A stretch of 20,724 bases of DNA from CAYYNP01 sp964472545 (GTDB lineage Bacteria > Planctomycetota > Planctomycetia > Pirellulales > Thermoguttaceae), in the NCBI GenBank assembly GCA_964472545.1, contig CAYYNP010000182.1:1-20724 (forward strand), written 5' to 3'. The position numbers and the translations under genes were made by a program. The notes below the pieces were generated by a model. It was not told the DNA's origin and made no database searches. It saw nothing but the letters and a program-made list of their open reading frames with translations. Positions 1 through 7,227 of this stretch are shown here, in pieces (the first letter of the stretch is position 1; every line of letters starts with the position of its first letter).

Positions 1-1272
1 CTCCGCGACGCTTGTATACCGATATATGGTGGCGTCATTCATCTCATCCACGTGAGCACGCACATCACCAAGATACTTGTCCATGGTGACCTGTTCGCCG
101 CTTGCCACGGGAATCGGGATCCTGTTCCACACTGCTTCCAGGAGATCATTCGATTGGATGGCGCTGCGTTTGATGATCTCCGCGTACGGGCCGAGGATCT
201 GCCGATAGAGCTGCGATTGGTCCGAAATCCTCCTAATCATGTGGAGAATCTGCTGCTCAAGGTACTGCCGAAATCTCGCTGTGAGTTGGTCCTCCTTGAC
301 GCCCTCGCCAGACAACAGTCTAGTCAGCGCGTTGGAGTTGAGGACGCCGCCGCAAAAAGGTGCCCATGAGGGCACCACCGCGGGGCATCCGGAGGTTACG
401 TACATCCTCTTTATGTACACATCGACTGCGGATCTAGCATGATGGAAGGCCTCTGGCGGGCGAACGTAAAGCACTCCCGTTGCCTGGTATTCTTCCGGCA
501 CGTCACGGAGCACTGTAGGAAAGTGCGGTTCCGCGTCGTGTAGTCTCCTTACCGCGTCGGTCCAATCCGTGTCGGAATAATCTCCAGAACCCTCCCACAA
601 CATACTGCCTTCGTTTACGCAATCGTTTTTGAAGTACACTCGGACGGGAAGGAGAGCTGTGTACTTCTTGAGATGGCGAAGGACTGAAGCTTCGTCAACA
701 CGATGGTCGCGCACGAACTGAGGACGAAGTCGACAAACGACAAGCGTACCCACTGAGGATCCCGTGACGCCGTATGTGCCCAGAGTCGAGGCATACTCTT
801 GGTGGCTGATCCGCTCGATAGTCGCCACGTCGGCGCCGTGGCTGTATTTCCACGTGACGCTTGCGGAATTACGGGACGTATATACTTCGACTGACTCACT
901 TGCGGCCAGCGCGGAGAGAAACCCCACTCCGTACTGGCCGATCAGTTCGGCGTACTTCAGGTGACCTCCGCTAGCGCGGATCCGCTGTGCTTCGTTCTGC
1001 TTGTACGAATTCCCGAAGTCGTTGAGGAAACTCTCTACATCCTCCGCTGTCATCCCGCAGCCGTCATCAGAAACGGACAGAAGGGAGTGAGATTGACTGT
1101 AAGAGACTCTAATGCGGCCTTCGGTCGGATCCTTCTCCGATCGAAGTATGATCGCGTCGTGCCCGTTTTGCACAAGTTCGCGGAGTACAGCGCCGAAATC
1201 AGAATAGAGAGAATCACCAAAGAGGCTTATTAGACCTGGTATGTTCGCCGTAAGCTTGGAATTCTTCGCCAT
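1..1272 (-). CDS. HSP90/HtpG-family chaperone-like ATPase, 3' end cut by window edge
   Basis: 424 codons are open from the ATG at 1272 to the window edge with no stop, so the C-terminal dimerisation domain lies outside. The GHKL ATP-binding fold is clear. Helix motif RELVQNGHDA (residues 31-40) keeps the Glu and Asn of HSP90. SDDGCGM (68-74) is the DxGxG loop, IGQYGVGF (111-118) is the lid glycine motif, and GTLVVCRL (175-182) is the last N-domain strand. The middle domain is recognisable from VYIKRMYV (285-292) and PSWAPF (301-306). The gapless match to the HtpG SREMLQ loop reads SGEGVK (321-326), so the Arg that contacts the ATP gamma-phosphate in HSP90 appears to be Gly322. The start is chosen from a GGGAG 6 nt upstream; an in-frame ATG at 1290 has no such site. 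It resembles the divergent 'HSP90 family protein' group more than housekeeping HtpG. Client and role are unknown. Confidence 0.9.
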   Translation of the reverse strand, partial: MAKNSKLTANIPGLISLFGDSLYSDFGAVLRELVQNGHDAIILRSEKDPTEGRIRVSYSQSHSLLSVSDDGCGMTAEDVESFLNDFGNSYKQNEAQRIRASGGHLKYAELIGQYGVGFLSALAASESVEVYTSRNSASVTWKYSHGADVATIERISHQEYASTLGTYGVTGSSVGTLVVCRLRPQFVRDHRVDEASVLRHLKKYTALLPVRVYFKNDCVNEGSMLWEGSGDYSDTDWTDAVRRLHDAEPHFPTVLRDVPEEYQATGVLYVRPPEAFHHARSAVDVYIKRMYVTSGCPAVVPSWAPFCGGVLNSNALTRLLSGEGVKEDQLTARFRQYLEQQILHMIRRISDQSQLYRQILGPYAEIIKRSAIQSNDLLEAVWNRIPIPVASGEQVTMDKYLGDVRAHVDEMNDATIYRYTSVAE

Positions 1273-1658
1273 TGCTTGCTCCCAATCCATATCGCGAGAA
1301 TCGCAGCGCAACCCGCAACACCTGAACTCGATGCGCTGCTCTGTTCGGCGCCATTGGGCGCAAAGTCTCGCTTCGCGCCTTGGTGCGGTCATCTACACTG
1401 TCAGCTTACCGATGATACCTCGTGCCGTAAAGGCCAGCAACCCCGCTACGGTGGCATCGATTGTGGCGATTCCGGTTCAACTTCGCACGACGCAAAGAAA
1501 GGGCACATTCTACTTCTTGGGGCTAGCGAGGTAGAACGCCCTCTCCTTTGCCCCGCTTTTCCATCCTGAACTCTGCCTTCCAAGAAGAAACGCGACGCGC
1601 CATCTTCTTATTTGTCAGGCCCGTAGCCCCCGGCCCGAAACAGAATTGTTCTCTCGAT
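1273..1658. other. Intergenic stretch without a convincing gene
   Basis: 386 bases lie between the ligase stop and the HSP90-like start, both genes being on the minus strand. The HSP90 frame stays open upstream to an ATG near 1392, but that extension is rich in Arg and Cys, has no ribosome site and does not look like HSP90, so I treat it as non-coding. The only structure I can support is the hairpin described separately at 1494-1541. A promoter for the HSP90-like gene should lie between that hairpin and 1290, but I cannot name one. Confidence 0.5.
1494..1541 (-). terminator. Candidate intrinsic terminator after the acyl-CoA ligase gene
   Basis: On the minus strand a stem forms from GGGC + TTCTAC pairing with GTAGAA + GCCC (plus-strand 1501-1504, 1508-1513, 1531-1536, 1538-1541). 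It has a small internal bulge and a 17-nt loop, and TTTCTTT (1500-1494) follows. It sits about 118 nt past the ligase stop, so it could end that transcript before the HSP90-like gene. The T-run is interrupted and the loop is long, hence moderate confidence. Confidence 0.45.
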
Positions 1659-3227
1659 TCACTTTCCGCTCGCGCTCCCCATCTCCCGCAACTTATACCG
1701 CTGTATCTTCCCCGTCGCCGTCTTCGGCAGGTTGTCGACGAACTCGACGCGGCGGGGGTATTTGTGGGGGGACGTGTTCTGCTTGACGAAGTCTTGCAGC
1801 TCGCGGACCAACTCGGGCGACGGGTCGTTGCCGTCTTTGAGCACCACGAACGCCCAGGGCTTCAATAGGCCCTCTTTGTCGGCCACGCCGGCCACGCCGC
1901 TTTCGAGGACGGCGGGGTGTTCCAGCAGGATCGACTCGACGTCGGCCGGCCAGACGGCCTGGCCGCTGACTTTGATCATGTCGTCGGTCCGGCCGGAGTA
2001 CCAGAAGTAGCCGTCTTCGTCGAGGCGGAACTTGTCGTGGGTGTTGATCCACTCGCCCATGAAGGTCTGCTTCGTCTGCTCGTGCTTGTTCCAATAGCCC
2101 GAGGCGATGCTGTCGCCCTTGATCAACAGCGTGCCGACTTCGCCGGTGGGTAACTCGTTGCCGGTCTCGTCGACGATCTTGGCCTCATAGCCGGTTACGA
2201 TCTGGCCGGTGGCGCCGGGTTTGACGTGGCCGGGGCGGTTGGAGATGAAGATGTGCAGGATCTCGGTCGAGCCGATGCCGTCGTAGATCTCCACACCAAA
2301 CCGATCGAGCCATCGCTGGTAGATCGACCTCGGCAACGTCTCGCCGGCGGAGACGCACATCCGCACGCGGCCCAGGCTCGTGCGGCCTTCCTTCTCGGCC
2401 AGGTGCAAGAGTGCCGCGTAACTGGTCGGCACGCTGTAGAAGACGGTCGGTTGATAGCGGTCGATGACCTCGAAGGCCTTGTCCGGCGCGGGCCTATCGG
2501 GCAGTAGCACGGTGGTCGCCCCGATCCGCAGCGAGAAGTAGAGCCCGTTGCCCAGACCATAGGCGAAGAAGAGCTTGGCCACCGAAAACGACACGTCCGT
2601 CTGCACGAGCCCGATCGTCTGTCGGGCGTAGTAGTCGGCCTCGATAATCATGTCGTGGTGCAGGTGGATGGCGCCCTTGGGGAAACCCGTGGTGCCGGAG
2701 CTATAGAGCCAGAAGGCCATGTCGTCCTTGCTGGTGTCGGCCGCTTCGAGCTCGTCGGAAGCGCTCTGCATCACGTCTTCGAGCGAGAGGCAGCCCTCGG
2801 GGGCCTCGCCGGGAACGATGATGTGCTCGAGGTGCGGCAGGCCGTCGCGGATCTCGGCGATCCGCGGATAGATCGACGGATCGACCACCAACACCCGGGC
2901 CCGGCTGTCGTTGAGCAGATACTCGTAGTCCTTCGCCTTGAGGATCGTGTTCATGGGAATCGCCACGGAGCCGATCTTCATGGCGGCGAAGAAGGCGTAG
3001 ACGCACTCCGGCGTGTCGGGCATGAGGATCGCCACGCGCTCTTCCATCCGCATGCCCAGGTCTTTCAGCGCGTTGCCCAGGCGGTTGACGTTGCGCTGCA
3101 TCTCGGCGTAGGTGATCGTCCGCTCGCCGCAGAGGATGGCCGGCTTATCGCCGCGTCCGGCCGGGATGTGAGAATCGACGAAGACGCTCGCCGCGTTGAG
3201 ACGTTCGGGAAGCTCGATAGTCGCCAT
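1659..3227 (-). CDS. Benzoate-CoA ligase family acyl-CoA synthetase
   Basis: 522-residue ANL (AMP-binding) enzyme expected to activate a carboxylic acid, probably aromatic, to its CoA thioester through an acyl-AMP intermediate in the cytoplasm. Visible motifs: the Gly/Ser-rich loop YSSGTTGFPKG (175-185), GIGSTEILHIFISNRPG (318-333) typical of benzoate-CoA ligases, the hinge GRTDDMIKVSG (412-422), and the C-terminal LPKTATGKIQR (500-510) whose Lys507 makes the adenylate. Length fits the family. The ATG at 3227 is preferred over one at 3263 because GGAG lies 9 nt before it and the family N-terminus starts here. A 71-codon gene lies 53 nt upstream on the same strand. No other benzoyl-CoA pathway genes are in the window, so the true substrate is uncertain; 2-hydroxy-aromatic or other aryl acids are possible. 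Confidence 0.88.
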   Translation of the reverse strand: MATIELPERLNAASVFVDSHIPAGRGDKPAILCGERTITYAEMQRNVNRLGNALKDLGMRMEERVAILMPDTPECVYAFFAAMKIGSVAIPMNTILKAKDYEYLLNDSRARVLVVDPSIYPRIAEIRDGLPHLEHIIVPGEAPEGCLSLEDVMQSASDELEAADTSKDDMAFWLYSSGTTGFPKGAIHLHHDMIIEADYYARQTIGLVQTDVSFSVAKLFFAYGLGNGLYFSLRIGATTVLLPDRPAPDKAFEVIDRYQPTVFYSVPTSYAALLHLAEKEGRTSLGRVRMCVSAGETLPRSIYQRWLDRFGVEIYDGIGSTEILHIFISNRPGHVKPGATGQIVTGYEAKIVDETGNELPTGEVGTLLIKGDSIASGYWNKHEQTKQTFMGEWINTHDKFRLDEDGYFWYSGRTDDMIKVSGQAVWPADVESILLEHPAVLESGVAGVADKEGLLKPWAFVVLKDGNDPSPELVRELQDFVKQNTSPHKYPRRVEFVDNLPKTATGKIQRYKLREMGSASGK

Positions 3228-3280
3228 GCTGCCATTCTCCGGTATCGCAGTTGCCCCACCCAAAGCCTAAGAAGTCCTCG

Positions 3281-3496
3281 TTACGCCTCGATCTCGACCG
3301 CCACGTACCAACCCTGGCCGGGATGGTCCATACACTGCCGATTCAGTGCGTTGAGGGTGGCTTGGGCCCGCTTCTGCTCGAGCGTCGGCCGATCGTCGCC
3401 AACGCCGGGCGGAGACGGCCCCTGGGGTACGTCGAGCGGAGACTTCGGCTGCCACGCGTCGGGCGGGTCGACAATTGCCACCTGATAGACGGCCAT
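3281..3496 (-). CDS. Small hypothetical protein (71 aa)
   Basis: I do not recognise a family. The protein begins MAVYQVAIVDPP, has a Pro/Gly-rich centre (roughly residues 15-38), then an Ala/Gln/Asn-rich helix-like stretch (about 40-56), and ends GQGWYVAVEIEA, which looks like a closing beta strand. It has no signal peptide or membrane segment. The ATG at 3496 has GAGG 9 nt upstream; a second in-frame ATG at 3520 lacks a comparable site. It precedes the acyl-CoA ligase gene by 53 nt on the same strand, so co-transcription is likely, but a functional link is only inferred from position. Confidence 0.6.
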   Translation of the reverse strand: MAVYQVAIVDPPDAWQPKSPLDVPQGPSPPGVGDDRPTLEQKRAQATLNALNRQCMDHPGQGWYVAVEIEA

Positions 3497-3623
3497 AGAC
3501 GGGTTCCTCACGCAAGCCACGGACAGGCCCCGAACGGGGGGAAGACTGTTCTTACGAGGAGTCTATCGTACCATCGCCGGGACGAGTGGGCAAGGGGCGG
3601 AGGAGGCGGCAGACTGGGGACGA

Positions 3624-3689
3624 TGTAGCCGAATTCGCCAGAATTTGGATCTTCTCTGCGAGACGCCAAAGTCGGCGACTTCGGCTACA
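3624..3689. repeat. REP-like inverted repeat touching a gene end
   Basis: The arms at 3624-3639 (TGTAGCCGAATTCGCC) and 3674-3689 (GGCGACTTCGGCTACA) are reverse complements with one mismatch, separated by 34 nt. Within the right arm AAGTCGGCGACTT (3669-3681) is itself palindromic. The right arm includes the TAG stop of the adjacent Tim44/TerB gene. It resembles dispersed palindromes seen in planctomycete genomes; whether it is repeated elsewhere cannot be tested in this window. It could also form a transcript-end hairpin, although no T-tract follows. Confidence 0.65.
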
Positions 3690-5649
3690 CGGCGCCGGCA
3701 GATCCCTGCTTCTGCTGGGCGAGGCGCTGGCGGGCGGCCTGATAGAGCTGCGTGTGACGGCGTTTGAGCAGCAGCTTGACGTCGACCTGGCTCCAGTTGA
3801 GTCGCTGGCCGGCCTGCATCAACAGATTGGCCTCGCTGCGGTGGATGCGGCCGTCGGCCAGGGCCACGTCGGCCATCGCCTCGAGCCATCGTTGGGCCTC
3901 GTCGGCGTCTTCCGGCTCGGGCAGATCGACCTGGTCGTCTTGCGCGGCTTCGATCATCGTCTCGAGCTGCTCGGGCCGAATGCCGCGATGCCGGGCGACG
4001 CGGCCGAGCATCGCCCGTTCCTTGGGGTCCAACTCGTTATCGGCCAACGCCAGATGGATGGCCCAAGCCAGCAATTGCGTACCGCCGGGAGCGACCGGCC
4101 GGGCAGCCGGTGCCGGTGTGGCGGTGGCCGAGGTTGCCGCTTGCAGGGCCTGCTGCAACAACCCACGCGCCGTATCGCCCGATCGCGTATGGATGCCCAA
4201 CAGGACCCAATCGTGTGAGCCGTCGCTGAGCACCTCGCCGCAGAACTCACAGGTGTGCGAGGCGAGTTGGGTCTCCGGCGCGCCGCAACTCGGACAATGG
4301 GCCGACGAGACGGCCTGGCCGACGTCGCTGGCCACGCCGCTGTTGCGCCCCAGCACGAAAACGTGACGAAACAGCGATCCCTGGTCGGTGGGCTTTGGCG
4401 GCCCGGTGCCGTCGGTGAAGAACCGTTTGCCCGACCAGCGGACCTCGACCAACGCCCGGTCCTTCGGAGTACCTGGCAACACGCCGAGCGTTTCGACCGA
4501 CCCCACGGCACAATCGCCGTAATAGGGCCGCTGGCCGTCGCGGGGTTTGAACGTTTCGGCGTATTTCTCGCAGAACTCGGCCGTGGCCATCTTGGCCAGC
4601 GGGTCGGCGTTGCCCAGCCGGTCGGCCATCACCTTGCGCCAGAAAGCGACCGACGCCCGGTCTTCGAGATGTTGCACGTTGAAGCCCGGGTCGCGCTGCT
4701 GGCGAAAGGCGTCGACGCCGGCGATCTCGACCTGTTCGGCCACGACCCACTCGCAGTCCTGCGTAATTTCGACCAGCACCCAGTCGTATTGTCCGCTGCG
4801 CAACAGGCTCTCACACGACGGGCACTTGGCCGTAGAGTTCAGTTCGATATCGGTGCCGCAGTTGGGACAATTCCCCTCGATCAGCCCGGGCTTCTCCGGC
4901 TCGGTCTTCACGCCGCGCCGCCGCAGGAAGGTCCAGTATTCGACGAACTCCTCCGTGCGGGTCGTGCCGCCGATGCGGTTGCCTTCGGGGATGCGCTCGC
5001 GATAGTCGAGCGCCGACGCCCGGATGCGCACGCTGATCGTGTCGAACAGTTCGTCGCTTTCGACCTGGGCCACCAGCGTCTGGTGGACGACGACGTTTTC
5101 CATGCGATTGCGATAGCCCAGGTCGCGTTGCTCTTGGATCTGCAGCGAGAACCGTTCGAAAATGCCGTCGGAGATGAACGCCCGGACCGGCTCGATGTTC
5201 TGCTCGCTCCAGGCGGCTTGGATCTTGCGGAAGGCGGTCGCCACGCGATTGCAGAAGGCCTCCTGGTCGAAGCCCGGGTCGTCGGCCGTCAGCCGGGCGA
5301 TGGCCTCGGCCTGTCGGGCGCCGTCCATCACGTCGTTGCCGCGGCGGATGACGCGGCCGCGATAGGCCTGTTTTCCTTTCTTGCCGCTGAGAACGGAGAA
5401 CACGATGACGGCGATCAGCACCGGGACGCCGACCTGCGGATGGCGAACGCACATCCAAATCAGCCAGATGATCGCCCCGCCGTCGCCTCCTCCTCCGCCC
5501 CCCCCACCTCCTCCACCTCCTCCGCCGCCTCCATAGCCGCCTCCTCCGCCGGCCCGGGCCAGGGCGACGGTGGGCAGTAGAATGAGTGTGGTCAAGACGG
5601 CGGCCGTTGCCAGCCACAAGCCGATACGTGCGGCGCGTTGCGAATTCAT
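3685..5649 (-). CDS. Membrane-anchored Tim44-like / zinc-ribbon / TerB-like protein
   Basis: 654-residue multidomain protein. In order: an N-terminal hydrophobic signal or membrane helix (about 9-32); a glycine tract with sixteen Gly in a row after a Tyr (about 34-58); a second membrane segment (about 60-88); a Tim44-like region (about 110-245); zinc ribbon CPNCG...CPSCES (about 261-280); a second Tim44-like region (about 300-435); zinc ribbon CPSCG...CEFCGE (about 452-472); an Ala/Pro linker (about 505-520); and a TerB-like helical tail with ALADNELDPKE and ALADGRIHRSE (about 525-635). The ATG at 5649 is chosen because GGGAG lies 8 nt upstream and the hydrophobic segment starts directly after it; the longer frame to 5781 has no support. 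The function is unknown. The architecture suggests a membrane-associated scaffold or protein-handling factor. The TAG stop lies in a palindromic repeat. Confidence 0.85.
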   Translation of the reverse strand: MNSQRAARIGLWLATAAVLTTLILLPTVALARAGGGGGYGGGGGGGGGGGGGGGGDGGAIIWLIWMCVRHPQVGVPVLIAVIVFSVLSGKKGKQAYRGRVIRRGNDVMDGARQAEAIARLTADDPGFDQEAFCNRVATAFRKIQAAWSEQNIEPVRAFISDGIFERFSLQIQEQRDLGYRNRMENVVVHQTLVAQVESDELFDTISVRIRASALDYRERIPEGNRIGGTTRTEEFVEYWTFLRRRGVKTEPEKPGLIEGNCPNCGTDIELNSTAKCPSCESLLRSGQYDWVLVEITQDCEWVVAEQVEIAGVDAFRQQRDPGFNVQHLEDRASVAFWRKVMADRLGNADPLAKMATAEFCEKYAETFKPRDGQRPYYGDCAVGSVETLGVLPGTPKDRALVEVRWSGKRFFTDGTGPPKPTDQGSLFRHVFVLGRNSGVASDVGQAVSSAHCPSCGAPETQLASHTCEFCGEVLSDGSHDWVLLGIHTRSGDTARGLLQQALQAATSATATPAPAARPVAPGGTQLLAWAIHLALADNELDPKERAMLGRVARHRGIRPEQLETMIEAAQDDQVDLPEPEDADEAQRWLEAMADVALADGRIHRSEANLLMQAGQRLNWSQVDVKLLLKRRHTQLYQAARQRLAQQKQGSAGAV

Positions 5650-5828
5650 CGCTCTTACTCCCAAGTCAACGATACGACCAAGGACAGTTCCGGCAGCACA
5701 CGTCAAGCGTAGCAGGGCGGCGGGAATCCTGCAAGGCGAGGAAGGGGCGCGATTTGCTTGAGCGATGTTCGCCACAACCAAACGGACCCTTTACGCCAGT
5801 TGTATAAGAAGGTGCGACGATCTGTGCC

Positions 5829-6740
5829 TCACTCAGCCAGAACGAGCACCACGCGGAAGCCGAAATTGGTGCCGATTTGCACCGGTGCTTGGAAAGAGCG
5901 ACATGCCGACCGGCACCACGACCGCCTGCCGAACATACTGCCGCCACGAGTCACGCGAAGCTCGCCCGACGCCGGCCCCGAAGGATCGTCCTGAGGTGAC
6001 TTGACATAGTAGCCCTCATCGTACCAGTCCGAGCACCACTCGTACACGTTGCCGTGCATGTCGTACAGTCCCCAGGCGTTCGCACGGTATGACCCCACCG
6101 GAGCCGTCACATCCAAGCGAGGCCCTGCTTCTTGCTTGTCTCCGAATGAGAGCCGTCCGTCGGCGTTGGCGTCCGTCTTCGACGATAGCGTCTCGCCGAA
6201 TGCAAACGGCGTCTCGGTGCCGGCGCGGCATGCGTACTCCCATTCCGCCTCCGTCGGCAGCCGATACGTCCGACCCTCCTTCTTGCTCAGCCAGGCACAG
6301 AACGCCACGGCATCGTTCCAACTCACGTTGACCACAGGATGGTCCTCGTCCTGATAGCCGGGATTCCGCCAGGTGTACTTCTGGTTCGGATCCACGAAGG
6401 CGCCCAGCACATAGAACGGATGGCCACCTTCTTCGCTCTTATCGGCGTCCGTCATGTATCCGGAGTGCGCCACGAACCGACGGAAGTCTCTCACCCTTAC
6501 CTCGTGGGCGCCCAAGTAGAATGGCTTGGTGATCCGGACCCGGTGTTGCTCTTCGTTATGGTCGCGGTCCTTCTCGCTTTCGGGGCTCCCCATGAGGAAC
6601 TCACCCGTTTCAATCCGTACGAAACTCATCCCGATGGAGTTGGTGACGACCTTCCTTGCTGGGGGATCTGTGTCAGACCCTCTGGTGTCGGCCGAGACGG
6701 CTAAAACGAACGCCGCCAGCCACATCACAGCGTTCCGCAT
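5829..6740 (-). CDS. Secreted SUMF/FGE-sulfatase domain protein, probably not a true FGE
   Basis: 303 residues with a signal peptide (about 1-18) followed by a complete formylglycine-generating-enzyme-like fold: NSIGMSFVRIETGEFLMGS (34-52), YRLPTEAEWEYACRAG (159-174), NAWGLYDMHGNVYEWCSDWY (221-240), RVTRGGSMFG (262-271) and NFGFRV (292-297). In genuine aerobic FGE two active-site cysteines lie in the final motif, five residues apart. Here the first position aligns with Gly271 and only the second (Cys276) remains, plus Cys280. I therefore infer a non-FGE role such as ligand binding or another oxidative reaction. A strong GGGAGG is 6 nt before the ATG. The gene follows the broken DUF6970-like gene by 28 nt and is probably the last gene of the sigma-serpin operon. 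No sulfatase gene is nearby. Confidence 0.87.
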   Translation of the reverse strand: MRNAVMWLAAFVLAVSADTRGSDTDPPARKVVTNSIGMSFVRIETGEFLMGSPESEKDRDHNEEQHRVRITKPFYLGAHEVRVRDFRRFVAHSGYMTDADKSEEGGHPFYVLGAFVDPNQKYTWRNPGYQDEDHPVVNVSWNDAVAFCAWLSKKEGRTYRLPTEAEWEYACRAGTETPFAFGETLSSKTDANADGRLSFGDKQEAGPRLDVTAPVGSYRANAWGLYDMHGNVYEWCSDWYDEGYYVKSPQDDPSGPASGELRVTRGGSMFGRRSWCRSACRSFQAPVQIGTNFGFRVVLVLAE

Positions 6741-6768
6741 GGCAGACCTCCCTGAAATCGCCCTTACC

Positions 6769-7188
6769 TCATGCCGTGCAGTCTACTACATCTTGCGTCA
6801 GCAGAGAATCCCGATTCTGCGGGCCTCGGTGGTCGGCCATTTTGCCGTCGCCGCGGCCCGTGATATCGCCACCGGGATGTCCGAGCACGCTTCCCTTGGC
6901 GTCGTAAACGGTACCGTATTGATCCGGTCCCGGCAGCGGAACAAGGTAGACCGGTCTATTACGGTACGTGTAGCCGAGAATCGCTTGCGGCGACCGCTTG
7001 GCTGCCTCGAACTGCTTGATCATCTTGACCAACCAGGCGGGATTCGGCGGGGCTTTCGACGGGTTCTATGCCGCCGGGGAAGCCAACGTAGCAGCGGGCG
7101 GACCGTCGGCGTAAGTCGCCTGACCGGCGCCGAAAAGCGACGTCGTAACGAGCGCTGTGAGCACGGCAAGCAAGCTCTTCCTCACCAT
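6769..7188 (-). pseudogene. Secreted DUF6970-like protein interrupted by an in-frame amber codon
   Basis: Reading from the ATG at 7188 gives a convincing signal peptide (MVRKSLLAVLTALVTTSLFG, then Ala-Gln-Ala), reaching residue 40, then a TAG at 7068-7066. The same frame continues with NPSKAPPNPAWLVKMIKQFE and runs 98 codons to a TGA at 6769. The downstream half carries the DUF6970-like pattern: a short helix ending in PQAILGYTYR, VYLVPLPGPDQYGTVYD, a Gly/His-Pro-Gly-Gly turn, and ITGRGDGK. The Cys pair common before the Asp in that family is absent. Since frame and domain order are intact, one base change at the TAG would restore a 139-aa exported protein. Alternatives are a recent pseudogene, a sequencing error, stop readthrough, or re-initiation at the TTG at 7032. 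The assignment to DUF6970 is from memory of the motif. Confidence 0.6.
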
Positions 7189-7227
7189 CAGGCTTTCACG
7201 TTCTGACCGACGATTTCCATCGCACCT

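Noticed and set aside
1273..1392. N-terminal extension of the HSP90-like frame to an upstream ATG
   Set aside because: The extra residues are Arg/Cys-rich, unlike HSP90, and have no ribosome site, while GGGAG lies correctly before the ATG at 1272.
4255..5580. 441-codon plus-strand open frame
   Set aside because: It is antisense to the Tim44/TerB gene, whose zinc ribbons and membrane segments prove the other strand codes.
6141..6176. EF-hand-like loop DANADGRLSFGD in the SUMF-like protein
   Set aside because: It aligns with the ordinary DxANYDG segment of FGE-fold proteins, so it is not an inserted calcium-binding domain.
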